A DNA stretch of 15,677 bases from Saprospirales bacterium (GCA_024642645.1 JAHEAS010000012.1:1-15677); one strand, 5' to 3'. Positions 6,680 through 13,443 are shown, counted from the first letter of the stretch. Numbers and translations are program-made. Notes: generated by a model from the letters alone, not told the origin.

Positions 6680-7021
6680 CTATATCTTCCCTCCGTCCAC
6701 ATCCTTAATAAACTGAATCACACCGGGATAGTAATGCGACTGGTCATCCCACATGCTCAGGTGAGAGCCTTCCGGGCAGTATAGGTAACGGCCTTTTTGC
6801 ACCAATTTACTCATGGCCTCCATTGCTGCGGGGTCCATCGTATCGTATTTGGCGCCAATCATCAATGTCGGCGTTTTGATGGGAATCATACGGACACCAC
6901 CACTTTGCACCTGCGAATAGTCGAAGGTAGCTTCGGTAGCCGCTAGTGTAACTGGCTCTTTTTTACATTGGAATTGAATGAAAGCGGAAAACAGAAGAAG
7001 GAGGATAATTGCTTTTTTCAT
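6680..7021 (-). CDS. Internally deleted proline-iminopeptidase-like hydrolase, probable pseudogene
   Basis: Short reading frame (113 aa) that joins two ends of a larger protein. The N-terminus is an export signal (MKKAIILLLLFSAFIQFQC, Cys19 then KKEP), followed by TFDYSQVQSGGVRMIPI, which resembles the start of Bacteroidota proline iminopeptidase-like lipoproteins. From about residue 48 it reads as the C-terminal end of the same family: TPTLMIGAKYDTMDP with the catalytic Asp60, then CPEGSHLSMWDDQ with the catalytic His87, and GVIQFIKDVDGG. The central part with the nucleophile Ser (GxSxG) is absent; intact members are roughly three times longer. The frame is open across the junction, so a small lipoprotein may still be made, but it cannot be an active hydrolase. 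It is convergent with the response regulator gene. The family assignment is from memory of the motifs. Confidence 0.7.
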   Translation of the reverse strand: MKKAIILLLLFSAFIQFQCKKEPVTLAATEATFDYSQVQSGGVRMIPIKTPTLMIGAKYDTMDPAAMEAMSKLVQKGRYLYCPEGSHLSMWDDQSHYYPGVIQFIKDVDGGKI

Positions 7022-7218
7022 GTCTAAGTTAATAAGTTATGGCATAGTTACGAAGTATAAAATCAAACAGTTGGGGCAGTCGATAGACCCAACGGACAGC
7101 TACACGCCTTATTTACCAAGACATTCCGGGAAACTGTAATTCCTTCTTTGTCCAACCAATACACATGAAATACTGCGATAGGTAATAATTGTTACCAGCA
7201 GCGAGGAGTGAGCCACCC

Positions 7219-7226
7219 TATGTTTG
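7219..7226 (+). promoter_or_regulatory. -7 promoter element of the small cysteine-motif membrane gene
   Basis: TATGTTTG matches TAnnTTTG exactly and lies 25 bases before the ATG at 7252. The closest TTG upstream (7189-7191) is 27 bases away, longer than usual, so the -33 half is uncertain. Confidence 0.45.
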
Positions 7227-7251
7227 CACCTTACAATTCAACAAGCTGAAC

Positions 7252-7500
7252 ATGACTTTACTTTCAAATTGGCATTTTATGCGCATCCTGCGGGCAGCCG
7301 TGGCTATCTGGACAATCTTTGAGTTTACAAGAACCGGCGACTGGATGATTATGGCCATCGGTAGCCTTTTTGCCCTCCAAGCCATCTTCGACGTCGGCTG
7401 CTGCGGGTCTTCGGGTTGCGCCACTAATTCCAAAGCTCCTAAACAGGACTTCGCTGCACAAGAAATCGAGTACGAGGAGGTTGGTGTTCATCGCCATTGA
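7252..7500 (+). CDS. Small membrane protein with CCGxxGC motif (DUF2892/YgaP-TM-like)
   Basis: Small protein of 82 aa. I start it at the ATG at 7252, which lies 25 bases after a -7 element; the longer frame from 7189 would begin upstream of that element. Residues 10-25 (RILRAAVAIWTIFEFT) and 31-48 (DWMIMAIGSLFALQAIFD) look like two membrane helices. They are followed by GCCGSSGCAT, a compact four-residue cysteine motif just after the second helix, and a charged tail with EIEYEEVGVHRH. Short two-helix proteins with this cysteine motif are familiar in Bacteroidota and resemble the DUF2892/YgaP membrane domain, often near thiol and sulfide genes. Metal or thiol chemistry is an inference. It is convergent with the DUF302 gene, with 32 bases between. 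Confidence 0.75.
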   Translation: MTLLSNWHFMRILRAAVAIWTIFEFTRTGDWMIMAIGSLFALQAIFDVGCCGSSGCATNSKAPKQDFAAQEIEYEEVGVHRH

Positions 7501-7532
7501 GCAAAACTTAGGACCTTTCGAGCCATCCGCTA

Positions 7533-7919
7533 TTAAAGCCCTTCTACAACCTTTTGCAATTTCGCTTGCACCATCGTCGCCACTTCCCCCAGTGATTCAT
7601 TTTGAATGGCTAGCATGGATGCCACAGGGTCCACGGCTGACACCTCCACCGCTCCTGTTTCCGTTTCTCTCACGATGACGTTGCAGGGCAGCATTAGGCC
7701 AATCCGCTCCTCTGCTTGCAAGGCTTGGTAGGCAGAAGACGCGTGGCAAGCGCCCAATATCCTATAAGGCCGGAAATCCACGCCCAGTTTTTTGTGGAGG
7801 GTAGCCTTAATATCAATATCTGTCAACACACCAAAGCCTTCTGCTTGAAGGGCGGCAGTTACGGTGGCAATGGCCGTTTCGAAATCCGTGTGAACAATTT
7901 TACTGAAATGGTAACTCAT
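7533..7919 (-). CDS. DUF302 domain-containing protein
   Basis: Protein of 128 aa, essentially one DUF302 domain. Landmarks of the family visible here: FGVLTDIDIKATLHKKLG at about 29-46, FRPYRILGACHA with Cys58-His59, IGLMLPCNVIV with Cys79, and VSAVDPVASM. No signal peptide, so probably cytoplasmic. The function of the family is not firmly known; members often sit beside thiol, sulfide or heavy-metal genes, and here the neighbour is a small membrane protein with a cysteine motif. On the minus strand TAATTTAG, one mismatch from the -7 consensus, lies at 7943-7936, about 16 bases before the ATG, without an obvious -33 partner. Confidence 0.9.
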   Translation of the reverse strand: MSYHFSKIVHTDFETAIATVTAALQAEGFGVLTDIDIKATLHKKLGVDFRPYRILGACHASSAYQALQAEERIGLMLPCNVIVRETETGAVEVSAVDPVASMLAIQNESLGEVATMVQAKLQKVVEGL

Positions 7920-8145
7920 GCGTTTTTTTTAGGGACTAAATTAGCCCCTTGGAATGGCCTGCTTGGTGATAAATGTTGCTTTCTATAGAACTTGGGGCAG
8001 CTGGGTGCCCATATTCCAATTTTGCTAGCATTCCATTTCGCTCGTATGTCGAGAGACATGCTGAATTCCGGTTCAAGTTTGGCACCAATTGCCATCTGGA
8101 TTATGACAGCGTTTGCGGGAACCTTACATCAATGGTAAATGCCCC

Positions 8146-8646
8146 CTAAAAAAGACGGCCCAAGCTCACGCCCACCCAGGGTACTACCCTTCCTATAAGT
8201 TCGTTTTCTCCAGCATAGAATAAATAAACTGGCACCCGAAAAATGTAGTGCTCTCCCTTGACCTCATAGCCAAGCGAGATAAATGGGACAACACCGTCAA
8301 TATTTGTCCCAACTTTTGAATCAGTATAACCCCCCATGATAATGCCAAACTCCGAAACCAAATGACGTCTTTTCGTGCTAAATGCATAGGAGCCGTAGAT
8401 GGGAACCCTGAAATCAAATCTGGTGACAGTCCCATCAGTAAAAGCGATTTTGCTTACTCCAGCCATGCCCAAACCTGTACCCACCTGAAATTTTTCAGTC
8501 AGGTATCGGCCATAATTGATATCAAAAAAGAAGATGGACTTCCCCAAAACTTCGAGTGTCACGGCATTCTTTTTTTCCTGGGAAAAGCTTTTGAGACTGA
8601 ATAGCATCAAAAAGGCAAACGACATTACGGCGCTTAAGTATTTCAA
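8146..8646 (-). CDS. Exported outer-membrane beta-barrel-like protein, start uncertain
   Basis: Not recognised as a named family. The protein has a signal-like N-terminus (KYLSAVMSFAFLMLFSLKSFSQ) followed by alternating strands such as GRYLTEKFQVGTGLGMAGVSK, FDFRVPIYGSYAF, HLVSEFGIIMGGY and VVPWVGVSLGRLF. That pattern and the final aromatic residue fit a small eight-stranded outer-membrane barrel. The start is a problem. The only early ATG (8625) leaves a signal with no positive residue. The frame is open upstream to a TTG at 8754. The TTG at 8646 gives MKYLSAVMSF, a normal signal, and is my choice (166 aa). Divergent from the gene at 8887. Confidence 0.7.
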   Translation of the reverse strand: MKYLSAVMSFAFLMLFSLKSFSQEKKNAVTLEVLGKSIFFFDINYGRYLTEKFQVGTGLGMAGVSKIAFTDGTVTRFDFRVPIYGSYAFSTKRRHLVSEFGIIMGGYTDSKVGTNIDGVVPFISLGYEVKGEHYIFRVPVYLFYAGENELIGRVVPWVGVSLGRLF

Positions 8647-8792
8647 TGGTTTCTGTTTTAGCGAATTATGAAATCTATTAACTCCACAAGGTAATTCAAT
8701 ATTAGAAATACCATTAAGAATATTCTGCCCTAAAACAGCTGACACCCTTACCAATTCTTACCGCCTGTGCTAGTTTTATGCTGACAATAGAA

Positions 8793-8826
8793 TTTGAACA
8801 TCGCTATTTTAAAAGCACTAATTTTG
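8793..8826 (+). promoter_or_regulatory. Bacteroidota promoter of the exported protein gene
   Basis: TTTG at 8793-8796, 22 bases, then TAATTTTG at 8819-8826. Both halves match the consensus exactly, which makes this the clearest promoter in the window. The transcript would begin near 8832 with a leader of about 55 bases. Confidence 0.7.
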
Positions 8827-8886
8827 CATTTTCGACCGTCATTCTCCGCAAATCTTTTCTAACCTTTTCCGTCCAATCATATTTAC

Positions 8887-9813
8887 ATGAAAGCATTTCA
8901 GGTTATTTTGGTGATGCTGGCCTTCCAGCTTTCTGCCTTTGCGCAAAAAATTGCCTTAGGTACGCCTATCCATGTACTGGACTACACCCAACTGTACTCA
9001 ACTTTCACCTGGAAACCGGAAGTAAAGTCCACGTTGAAGGCTGAACTGGGCGATATGGCGGATGCGGTCGTGCTTAAGTCCAATGAGGCCGCCTGGCCGA
9101 AAGGCATCGCCTCCTTGGATGCCCGCAATAAAAATAAGGCGCTGTTTACGGGCTATACGGTCTTTTACCTCACCAGCCTTGTCACCAATCAAGCAGTGCT
9201 TTTTGTTCCAGCGGTGGAAAACAGTGACATGCCAGCAGGAATGGCGCCAGTTGGAGATATTTACTTCGTCATCAACGGGTCAGCAATTGAAGTAAAAACA
9301 ACGGAAGCAATCACCGCACCGGTCGAAACGGAAGTTGATTTTGCCACAGGCATGGAAACGCTTACCCAAAACTTTCTAACCTCCTTTGTCAACCTATTTA
9401 GTCTGGAACAACAGGAAGAGGAGGATGGCAGGGTCATGTTGCATGGTAGCAGCCTGTCCATAGAATCAGCCGAACAAATCTATTTCTACGAGGATGTACC
9501 GTCAGCTGCTATCAGCTTTCGGGCGGGTTTCGTAGCCGACGAAGACCCCACCATTGCACTCGCCACCTACAACGAACTGGTTCGCAAAGTAGAATCTCTA
9601 AAGCTTAGCTGCTGCCAACTCACCAAGGACGAGGAAACGGTCGTCGGAAATAACCACAGTCAACGTTTCCATGTGTATAACCCCAATGCCAATATCAGCA
9701 TGGAATACCAAGGAATGGTCATCGAAGTGGGTATCGAGCAAAGTGAGACATTCACGGATGATGGCGATATTGTAAGCATTTGGGTTCCGGTGCTCTATAT
9801 TTATGGAGAATGA
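8887..9813 (+). CDS. Exported protein of unknown function
   Basis: I do not recognise the family. The protein is 308 aa with a clear signal peptide (MKAFQVILVMLAFQLSAFA, cleaved before QKI). The mature part is acidic, with mixed helix and strand segments and no membrane helices. A Cys pair (LKLSCCQL) lies at about residue 240. An acidic run (LEQQEEEDG) sits near the middle. The ATG at 8887 follows a strong promoter by about 60 bases. It appears to be a single-gene unit, convergent with the lipoprotein gene at 9950. The final strands (YQGMVIEVGIEQ, SIWVPVLYIYGE) suggest a beta-rich C-terminal domain. No catalytic motif is visible. Confidence 0.85.
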   Translation: MKAFQVILVMLAFQLSAFAQKIALGTPIHVLDYTQLYSTFTWKPEVKSTLKAELGDMADAVVLKSNEAAWPKGIASLDARNKNKALFTGYTVFYLTSLVTNQAVLFVPAVENSDMPAGMAPVGDIYFVINGSAIEVKTTEAITAPVETEVDFATGMETLTQNFLTSFVNLFSLEQQEEEDGRVMLHGSSLSIESAEQIYFYEDVPSAAISFRAGFVADEDPTIALATYNELVRKVESLKLSCCQLTKDEETVVGNNHSQRFHVYNPNANISMEYQGMVIEVGIEQSETFTDDGDIVSIWVPVLYIYGE

Positions 9814-9949
9814 TAGGGGCATTGCCCTGAAACAGGTTGGCGCATTATGTGCAATCTTCTGACGATCAAAGAATTAAATAGAATTGGCAAACGGGCTGCG
9901 GCCATGGGGCAAAAGGGCGATGGGATGCCGCAAAGGAAAGATTAGGAAA

Positions 9950-10621
9950 CTATTCCCACCGCGATTTAATCGGAAAAAGCTTTACCAAGTCAGCAGAATT
10001 TGCCGCAGGCGACGCTACAAATTGCCCATTGCCCAGCAGCAGCAAAGTCGCAGCTTCGGCAATCGAGTCGCGGGACCCTCCATCTTCCTGCATAAAAAGC
10101 CAGTGCTCGATTTCCCGACGCACAAGGTCTTTTTGCCCGTCGCCGTCAACGTCGAGCAACCAACTGCCTGTGAGCACCTGCCCACCCTCACCACCGTACC
10201 ATTCAGCCACAGTTACCCGGTTGGTAAAAGCATGCCGCTGCTTGTCATACAGCAGCAGGGACTGGTGCCGGTACCAAGACCAGCGTATCTCCACCAAGCA
10301 GGCATCAAAATTATCGTTGAGTGTATATCGGCCCAAGCCGCCAACTGTGGCCTCAGCGGAGTCGGCCACATGCTCAATCTCCCGAAGCCAAGCCGTATCG
10401 AGTGAGGCGAAGAACAGGGCATTGGGAATAGTGTCAAAGGTTGTCCGCGTAGCTTCCTCCTCCGATTCTGGCAATTCAAAGTGCATGGTATCGGTAACAG
10501 CCTTGGGTGGAAAACTGGAAAGGAGTTTGGGCTCGGTGGAAGCCTGTTCTCCTCCCCCTCCATTGCAGGAGTAAAAGGTGGAAAGCAGCAGAGCGGAAAA
10601 GACGAGAAGTGTTTGTTTCAT
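9950..10621 (-). CDS. Putative lipoprotein with an FG-GAP-like DVDGDGQKD segment
   Basis: Exported lipoprotein of 223 aa. The ATG at 10621 gives the signal MKQTLLVFSALLLSTFYSC with Cys19 followed by NGGGG, a good lipobox; the longer frame would need TTG at 10645. The linker is acidic and Pro/Ser-rich (SEEEATRT). The C-terminal half includes WLLDVDGDGQKDLVRREIEHW, the calcium-loop-like pattern of FG-GAP/VCBS proteins, and LLLYDKQRHAFTNRVTVAEWYGGEGGQ. Only one such segment is present, so it is not a propeller by itself. Function unknown. Upstream on the minus strand, TACCTTAG at 10658-10651 is one mismatch from the -7 consensus. Confidence 0.82.
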   Translation of the reverse strand: MKQTLLVFSALLLSTFYSCNGGGGEQASTEPKLLSSFPPKAVTDTMHFELPESEEEATRTTFDTIPNALFFASLDTAWLREIEHVADSAEATVGGLGRYTLNDNFDACLVEIRWSWYRHQSLLLYDKQRHAFTNRVTVAEWYGGEGGQVLTGSWLLDVDGDGQKDLVRREIEHWLFMQEDGGSRDSIAEAATLLLLGNGQFVASPAANSADLVKLFPIKSRWE

Positions 10622-11067
10622 CCGTGAATTTTGCTTGTGGAACAATGGGACTAAGGTAGTTTAACTTCTGGATTCCATTTGGACAATTCTTAAACCTGAC
10701 TCAACCCTAATAGTAATTGCCATCAATTTTAAAGAGGAATAATTGCGTTTATTACCCAATATTGATAGGAGATTTTTGTGTAAACCAAAAAATAAACACT
10801 TCTTTTAACAGAAATTCAATTTTTCATATCGTCAATCCAACTTACCTATTATCTTTAGCGGCACTTAGACCGTGTTCGGAATTTAGCTTCCGGCGAAAAA
10901 CAGCTCCTTTTTTGATGATATTTCGTTGAAAAATTGGTCACGTAGCTAGGCTATGCTCCCAATTTCCCGACTCATTTACCCCTTTGGGGTCTCATCAAAA
11001 AATCAACAATTTTTCACTCGAAACCCAAATTCCGAACACGGTCTTAATCACCTTAAAATTTGAACCG
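10622..11067. other. Intergenic region with MITE-like element
   Basis: 446 bases with no credible gene. The first part (10660-10860) is AT-rich. TATCTTTA at 10850-10857 is one mismatch from a -7 element and may be the original promoter of the CBS gene, now separated from it by the insertion at 10868. The rest is the MITE-like element and 24 bases of leader. Confidence 0.5.
10868..11043. mobile_element. 176-bp MITE-like element with perfect terminal inverted repeats
   Basis: The ends are perfect inverted repeats: GACCGTGTTCGGAATTT at 10868-10884 and its reverse complement at 11027-11043. Both ends are flanked by TTA (10865-10867 and 11044-11046), a likely 3-bp target duplication. Inside there is a further 11-bp inverted repeat (TTTTTTGATGA at 10908-10918 with its complement at 10992-11002) and a hairpin ACCCC-TTT-GGGGT at 10978-10990. 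No transposase is encoded, so it must be mobilised in trans. A 3-bp TNA duplication is typical of some IS5-family groups (for example IS1031); that link is inference. It lies 24 bases before the CBS gene. Confidence 0.8.
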
Positions 11068-11538
11068 ATGAAAAATTTTCAGCAAAAATCAGTCGATGAT
11101 CATCAAATAGACAGGACCATCACCCCTCCTTCTGTAACCAATTACATGGTAAAGAAAGTAATCACGTTCAAACCGGACACGCCCATCAGTGAAGTCATTG
11201 ATTCGCTTTTGAAAAATAGAATTACCGGCGCCCCGGTGCTGAACGACTTCAATGAAGTGGTCGGATTGATTGACGACAAAGATTGCCTGAACGTACTGTT
11301 TGGCGGCGCCTACCACAACAGCCCAGTGCCCGTGAGCGACGGGACGGTGGCCGCGTATATGTCCAACGTAATGAAAACCATTTCCATCAACGCAGACATT
11401 TTTGAAGTAGCCAATAAATTTTTGACGACACCTTACAAGCGGCTACTCGTCATGGACGACGATGGCAAATTGGCAGGACAAGTCAGCCGACGAGATATAT
11501 TGCGGGCCATTAAAGATATGAATGCTCGGAAAAAATAA
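11068..11538 (+). CDS. Tandem CBS-domain protein
   Basis: Cytoplasmic protein of 156 aa made of two CBS domains, a module that senses adenine nucleotides. The first (about 21-75) has NYMVKKVITFKPDTPISEVIDSLLKNRITGAPVLND followed by EVVGLIDDKD. The second (about 90-150) has AAYMSNVMKTISINADIFEVANKFLTT and YKRLLVMDDDGKLAGQVSRRDILRAI. No other domain is present, so it probably binds a partner or acts as a stand-alone sensor. The ATG at 11068 gives the usual short N-terminus; the frame is open upstream only because it runs into the MITE. The insertion 24 bases upstream means its promoter is either in the element or behind it. Confidence 0.92.
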   Translation: MKNFQQKSVDDHQIDRTITPPSVTNYMVKKVITFKPDTPISEVIDSLLKNRITGAPVLNDFNEVVGLIDDKDCLNVLFGGAYHNSPVPVSDGTVAAYMSNVMKTISINADIFEVANKFLTTPYKRLLVMDDDGKLAGQVSRRDILRAIKDMNARKK

Positions 11539-11583
11539 GCACTTCCTATTTTTCCTATAGATTTGGCAGGTGTCAATCTTGAT

Positions 11584-11626
11584 AAGGTATCGGCACAACT
11601 ATACAGTATAGTTGTGCCGATACCTT
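11584..11626. terminator. Bidirectional terminator hairpin
   Basis: A perfect 20-bp stem (AAGGTATCGGCACAACTATA at 11584-11603 with its complement at 11607-11626) and a 3-base loop CAG. It lies between the stop of the CBS gene and the stop of the convergent barrel gene, the right place to end both transcripts. There is no long T-tract on either side, so termination may rest on stem stability alone. Confidence 0.8.
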
Positions 11627-11661
11627 TCATGGCAAAAGATATGAATGTGGGCTTGTCACCA

Positions 11662-12360
11662 TCAACCCATACTTACCACCCGGCGTTGCTTAAATTTCAT
11701 AAAACGGTAGCTAACCGTTAGGCCGCTAAAGAAAAAAGCATCGTTCTTATAAGCATTGCCAGAAGCTTGCGTGCCGTCGAGGTAGTCAGACAGTGTCAGG
11801 TGAAGGCCCAGTTCCATTCCGAAGACCAACTTCTCGCTGATATCGAACTTGTACCCACCACCAAACGGCATTCCGAAATGCCAAGCTGGGTAATCAACTC
11901 CTTTGTCCTTGCTGTTAGGCTGGCCATAGGTGACATCCGGTTTGGAGTAAATGCCTGATAGGCCGAACATGACATACGGTGACGCCGTTTTCTGGTAGCC
12001 CTTTTTCTTGGAGAATCGGTGCCGGCCTTTTAGGTCAATCTCTCCCATCAAGGAGAATTCCGTCAGTTTGCCCACAAATTTATTGCCCCTAGAACTGTGG
12101 CTTTTGTAATTGTTGTCGTCACCGGAGATGGTACCGTGGAGCACGTTCAAACGCACCGCATGTTCGCCGTTGAAGTAGCGTTTCAGGTTGAGCTGCCCTC
12201 CTAAATGCGTTTCCCTGAACGTCGCGATAGGTACAGTCAAATCACCGTAATAAACCAAAGCACCTGGGGAAAAACTCGCTTCCCAATAGTTTTGGGAAAA
12301 ACAAAAAGCAGGGAGAAATAACAGTGTAAAACCTGTGAGTAGTTTGTAACCCGTATTCAT
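11662..12360 (-). CDS. DUF6089/PorG-like outer membrane beta-barrel protein
   Basis: Outer-membrane barrel of 232 aa. The ATG at 12360 gives an ideal signal peptide (MNTGYKLLTGFTLLFLPAFCFS, then QNYWE); the longer frame would start at GTG 12381. The mature start, WEASFSPGALVYYGDLTVP, followed by HLGGQLNLKRYFNGEHAVRLNV and later ASPYVMFGLSGIYSKPDV, HFGMPFGGGYKFDISEKLVFGMELGLHLTLSDYLDG and a closing SYRF strand, fits the DUF6089 family. That family includes PorG of the type IX secretion system in Porphyromonas. Genomes of this group carry several paralogs, so I do not name it PorG. It is alone on the minus strand, convergent with the CBS gene. Confidence 0.82.
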   Translation of the reverse strand: MNTGYKLLTGFTLLFLPAFCFSQNYWEASFSPGALVYYGDLTVPIATFRETHLGGQLNLKRYFNGEHAVRLNVLHGTISGDDNNYKSHSSRGNKFVGKLTEFSLMGEIDLKGRHRFSKKKGYQKTASPYVMFGLSGIYSKPDVTYGQPNSKDKGVDYPAWHFGMPFGGGYKFDISEKLVFGMELGLHLTLSDYLDGTQASGNAYKNDAFFFSGLTVSYRFMKFKQRRVVSMG

Positions 12361-12449
12361 GAAAAAGGTGTTTTCCGCCACTGTACGGTAGTCCGAACAG
12401 CATTGGTAGTGAGTGATTTGCCATGGAGGGAGTGAATAAAACCTAAAGG

Positions 12450-12518
12450 GGAAAAGAAAAAAACGGAAGGTAAAGATGCCCTAGCAAATTCTGTGCTCAA
12501 ATCAAAAAAGGGCTCTGC
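12450..12518. repeat. Dispersed repeat, copy 1
   Basis: This 69-bp stretch (GGAAAAGAAAAAAACGGAAG, then GATGCCCT and ending GGGCTCTGC) aligns, with small indels, over its whole length to 14315-14381 in the same orientation. It contains GCCCT and AGGGC as inverted arms about 30 bases apart. No coding frame is shared. Confidence 0.6.
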
Positions 12519-12803
12519 AGATTACAACTTGAATGTTAACCCCCCACTGTGGGCAAAAAATCATTACGCTCCACCCGTCACTTGAGGTTGACGTTTCTCA
12601 TTTTGGTAACGGAAGAATAATTTAGCCAAATGCTATCATGTAATTCCATCAATCATTATCTCCAAATCGCTTAGAAGTAGGGCATATAAAATGATAAATC
12701 TGCCATACTTCCTCCTTTTAATGGCTTTGCACCCTATGGATGCTATTGATTAAAGTCAATTTTGGGTATAACGAATATCAGTTCATAACGGAGGCCATAC
12801 CTC

Positions 12804-12811
12804 TAGCTTTG
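12804..12811 (+). promoter_or_regulatory. Candidate -7 element upstream of the first barrel paralog
   Basis: TAGCTTTG matches TAnnTTTG exactly. The -33 side is weak (GTTC at 12781-12784, 19 bases away). If used, it gives a leader of about 113 bases that contains the paired repeats described next. Confidence 0.45.
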
Positions 12812-12824
12812 CAAAAAACCACAA

Positions 12825-12929
12825 GGCTATTTCAAGTATGAATAGCAGCCAAGTGAGATTATCAATGTTTCAACGAATAGGATGTCTGCTATTTCAATCT
12901 TGAAATAGCCATTGTCTAAATTCTCACTT
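12825..12929 (+). promoter_or_regulatory. Structured leader with mutually exclusive pairings
   Basis: Named segments: A 12825-12836 (GGCTATTTCAAG), B 12841-12848 (AATAGCAG), E 12851-12858 (AAGTGAGA), C 12886-12897, D 12899-12910 (CTTGAAATAGCC), E' 12922-12929 (TCTCACTT). A pairs with D over 12 bp and B with the first 8 bases of C, as one nested stem. Alternatively C (plus 12898 in the loop) folds on D as a 10-bp hairpin (12888-12897 with 12900-12909), which frees E to pair with E', directly before the ATG at 12931. All pairings are perfect by eye. Whether the RNA does this is inference. Confidence 0.5.
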
Positions 12930-12930
12930 T

Positions 12931-13443
12931 ATGAAAACGACAACCATTTTTCTGATGATTGCCGTCTTTCTTCCATTGAATGCCGTCCTAGGACAGCCAG
13001 GAAAAGGCGGTTTAATACTTGGTGGCACGGCGAATTTTACAAATCAATTTATCGAAGAGCACGACGATATAATTAATTTTTCAGTCTACCCACAGATTGG
13101 ATATTTTGTCAGCCCCACTTTTGCTTTGGGAGGAACCTTCGGTCTGAACCATTTTAAGTCTGGAGGTTTTAATGACACCGATTTTTCATTGGGTCCTTTT
13201 GCCCGCTACTATATTGGTCGGTTCCCTAAAAACAAGGTTTGGTTCTTTGTCCACGCTAAGACGGAATACCTTTCCAATGAGGGCGACTACAGGCTAAGTG
13301 GTGGCAACGGCATTTCCGTATTTCTTAGTCCGAGCACTGCCTTTGAAGCACTAGGTGTATTGCAGTATACCGGAGGAGAAATTGACAAATCCCAACTGGG
13401 GCTACAATTCGGATTTCAAGTTTACCTCAATAAAAAGGAATGA
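12931..13443 (+). CDS. Small outer-membrane beta-barrel protein, paralog 1
   Basis: Exported protein of 170 aa. Signal peptide MKTTTIFLMIAVFLPLNAVLG, cleaved before QPGKG. The mature part has short alternating strands: GGLILGGTANF, SVYPQIGYFVSPTFALGGTFGLNHF, FSLGPFARYYIG, VWFFVHAKTEYL and LGLQFGFQVYLN near the end. This matches the outer-membrane protein beta-barrel (OmpW/OprF-like) pattern common in Bacteroidota, with no ligand clue. The gene 146 bases downstream encodes a protein of the same plan (shared GYFxxxxFALG, APFxRYY-type and FGFQxYxN elements), so the two arose by tandem duplication. The upstream leader contains competing inverted repeats. Confidence 0.85.
   Translation: MKTTTIFLMIAVFLPLNAVLGQPGKGGLILGGTANFTNQFIEEHDDIINFSVYPQIGYFVSPTFALGGTFGLNHFKSGGFNDTDFSLGPFARYYIGRFPKNKVWFFVHAKTEYLSNEGDYRLSGGNGISVFLSPSTAFEALGVLQYTGGEIDKSQLGLQFGFQVYLNKKE

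Larger units (their letters stand above)
12361..12930. other. Intergenic region between divergent barrel genes
   Basis: 570 bases without a credible gene. It holds a dispersed repeat (12450-12518), a candidate -7 element (12804-12811) and a structured leader (12825-12929). I see nothing I can assign in the AT-rich part at 12540-12800. Confidence 0.6.

Noticed and set aside
8040..8090. Possible tRNA-like element: hairpin with GAGA loop at 8044-8061 followed by GGTTCAAGT
   Set aside because: The hairpin loop has the wrong size for an anticodon loop and I could not place an acceptor stem or D-arm. The T-loop-like string is probably chance.
9814..9830. GGGC-ATT-GCCC hairpin right after the exported protein gene
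   Set aside because: Only about 5 bp of stem and no T-tract; too weak to call a terminator.
9884..10574. Two plus-strand frames (173 and 181 residues) opposite the lipoprotein gene
   Set aside because: Neither has a credible start region or domain; the minus-strand frame has a lipobox and a coherent protein.
10717..10929. 70-residue plus-strand frame running into the MITE-like element
   Set aside because: No ribosome site or promoter, the frame ends inside the mobile element, and the composition is that of AT-rich non-coding DNA.
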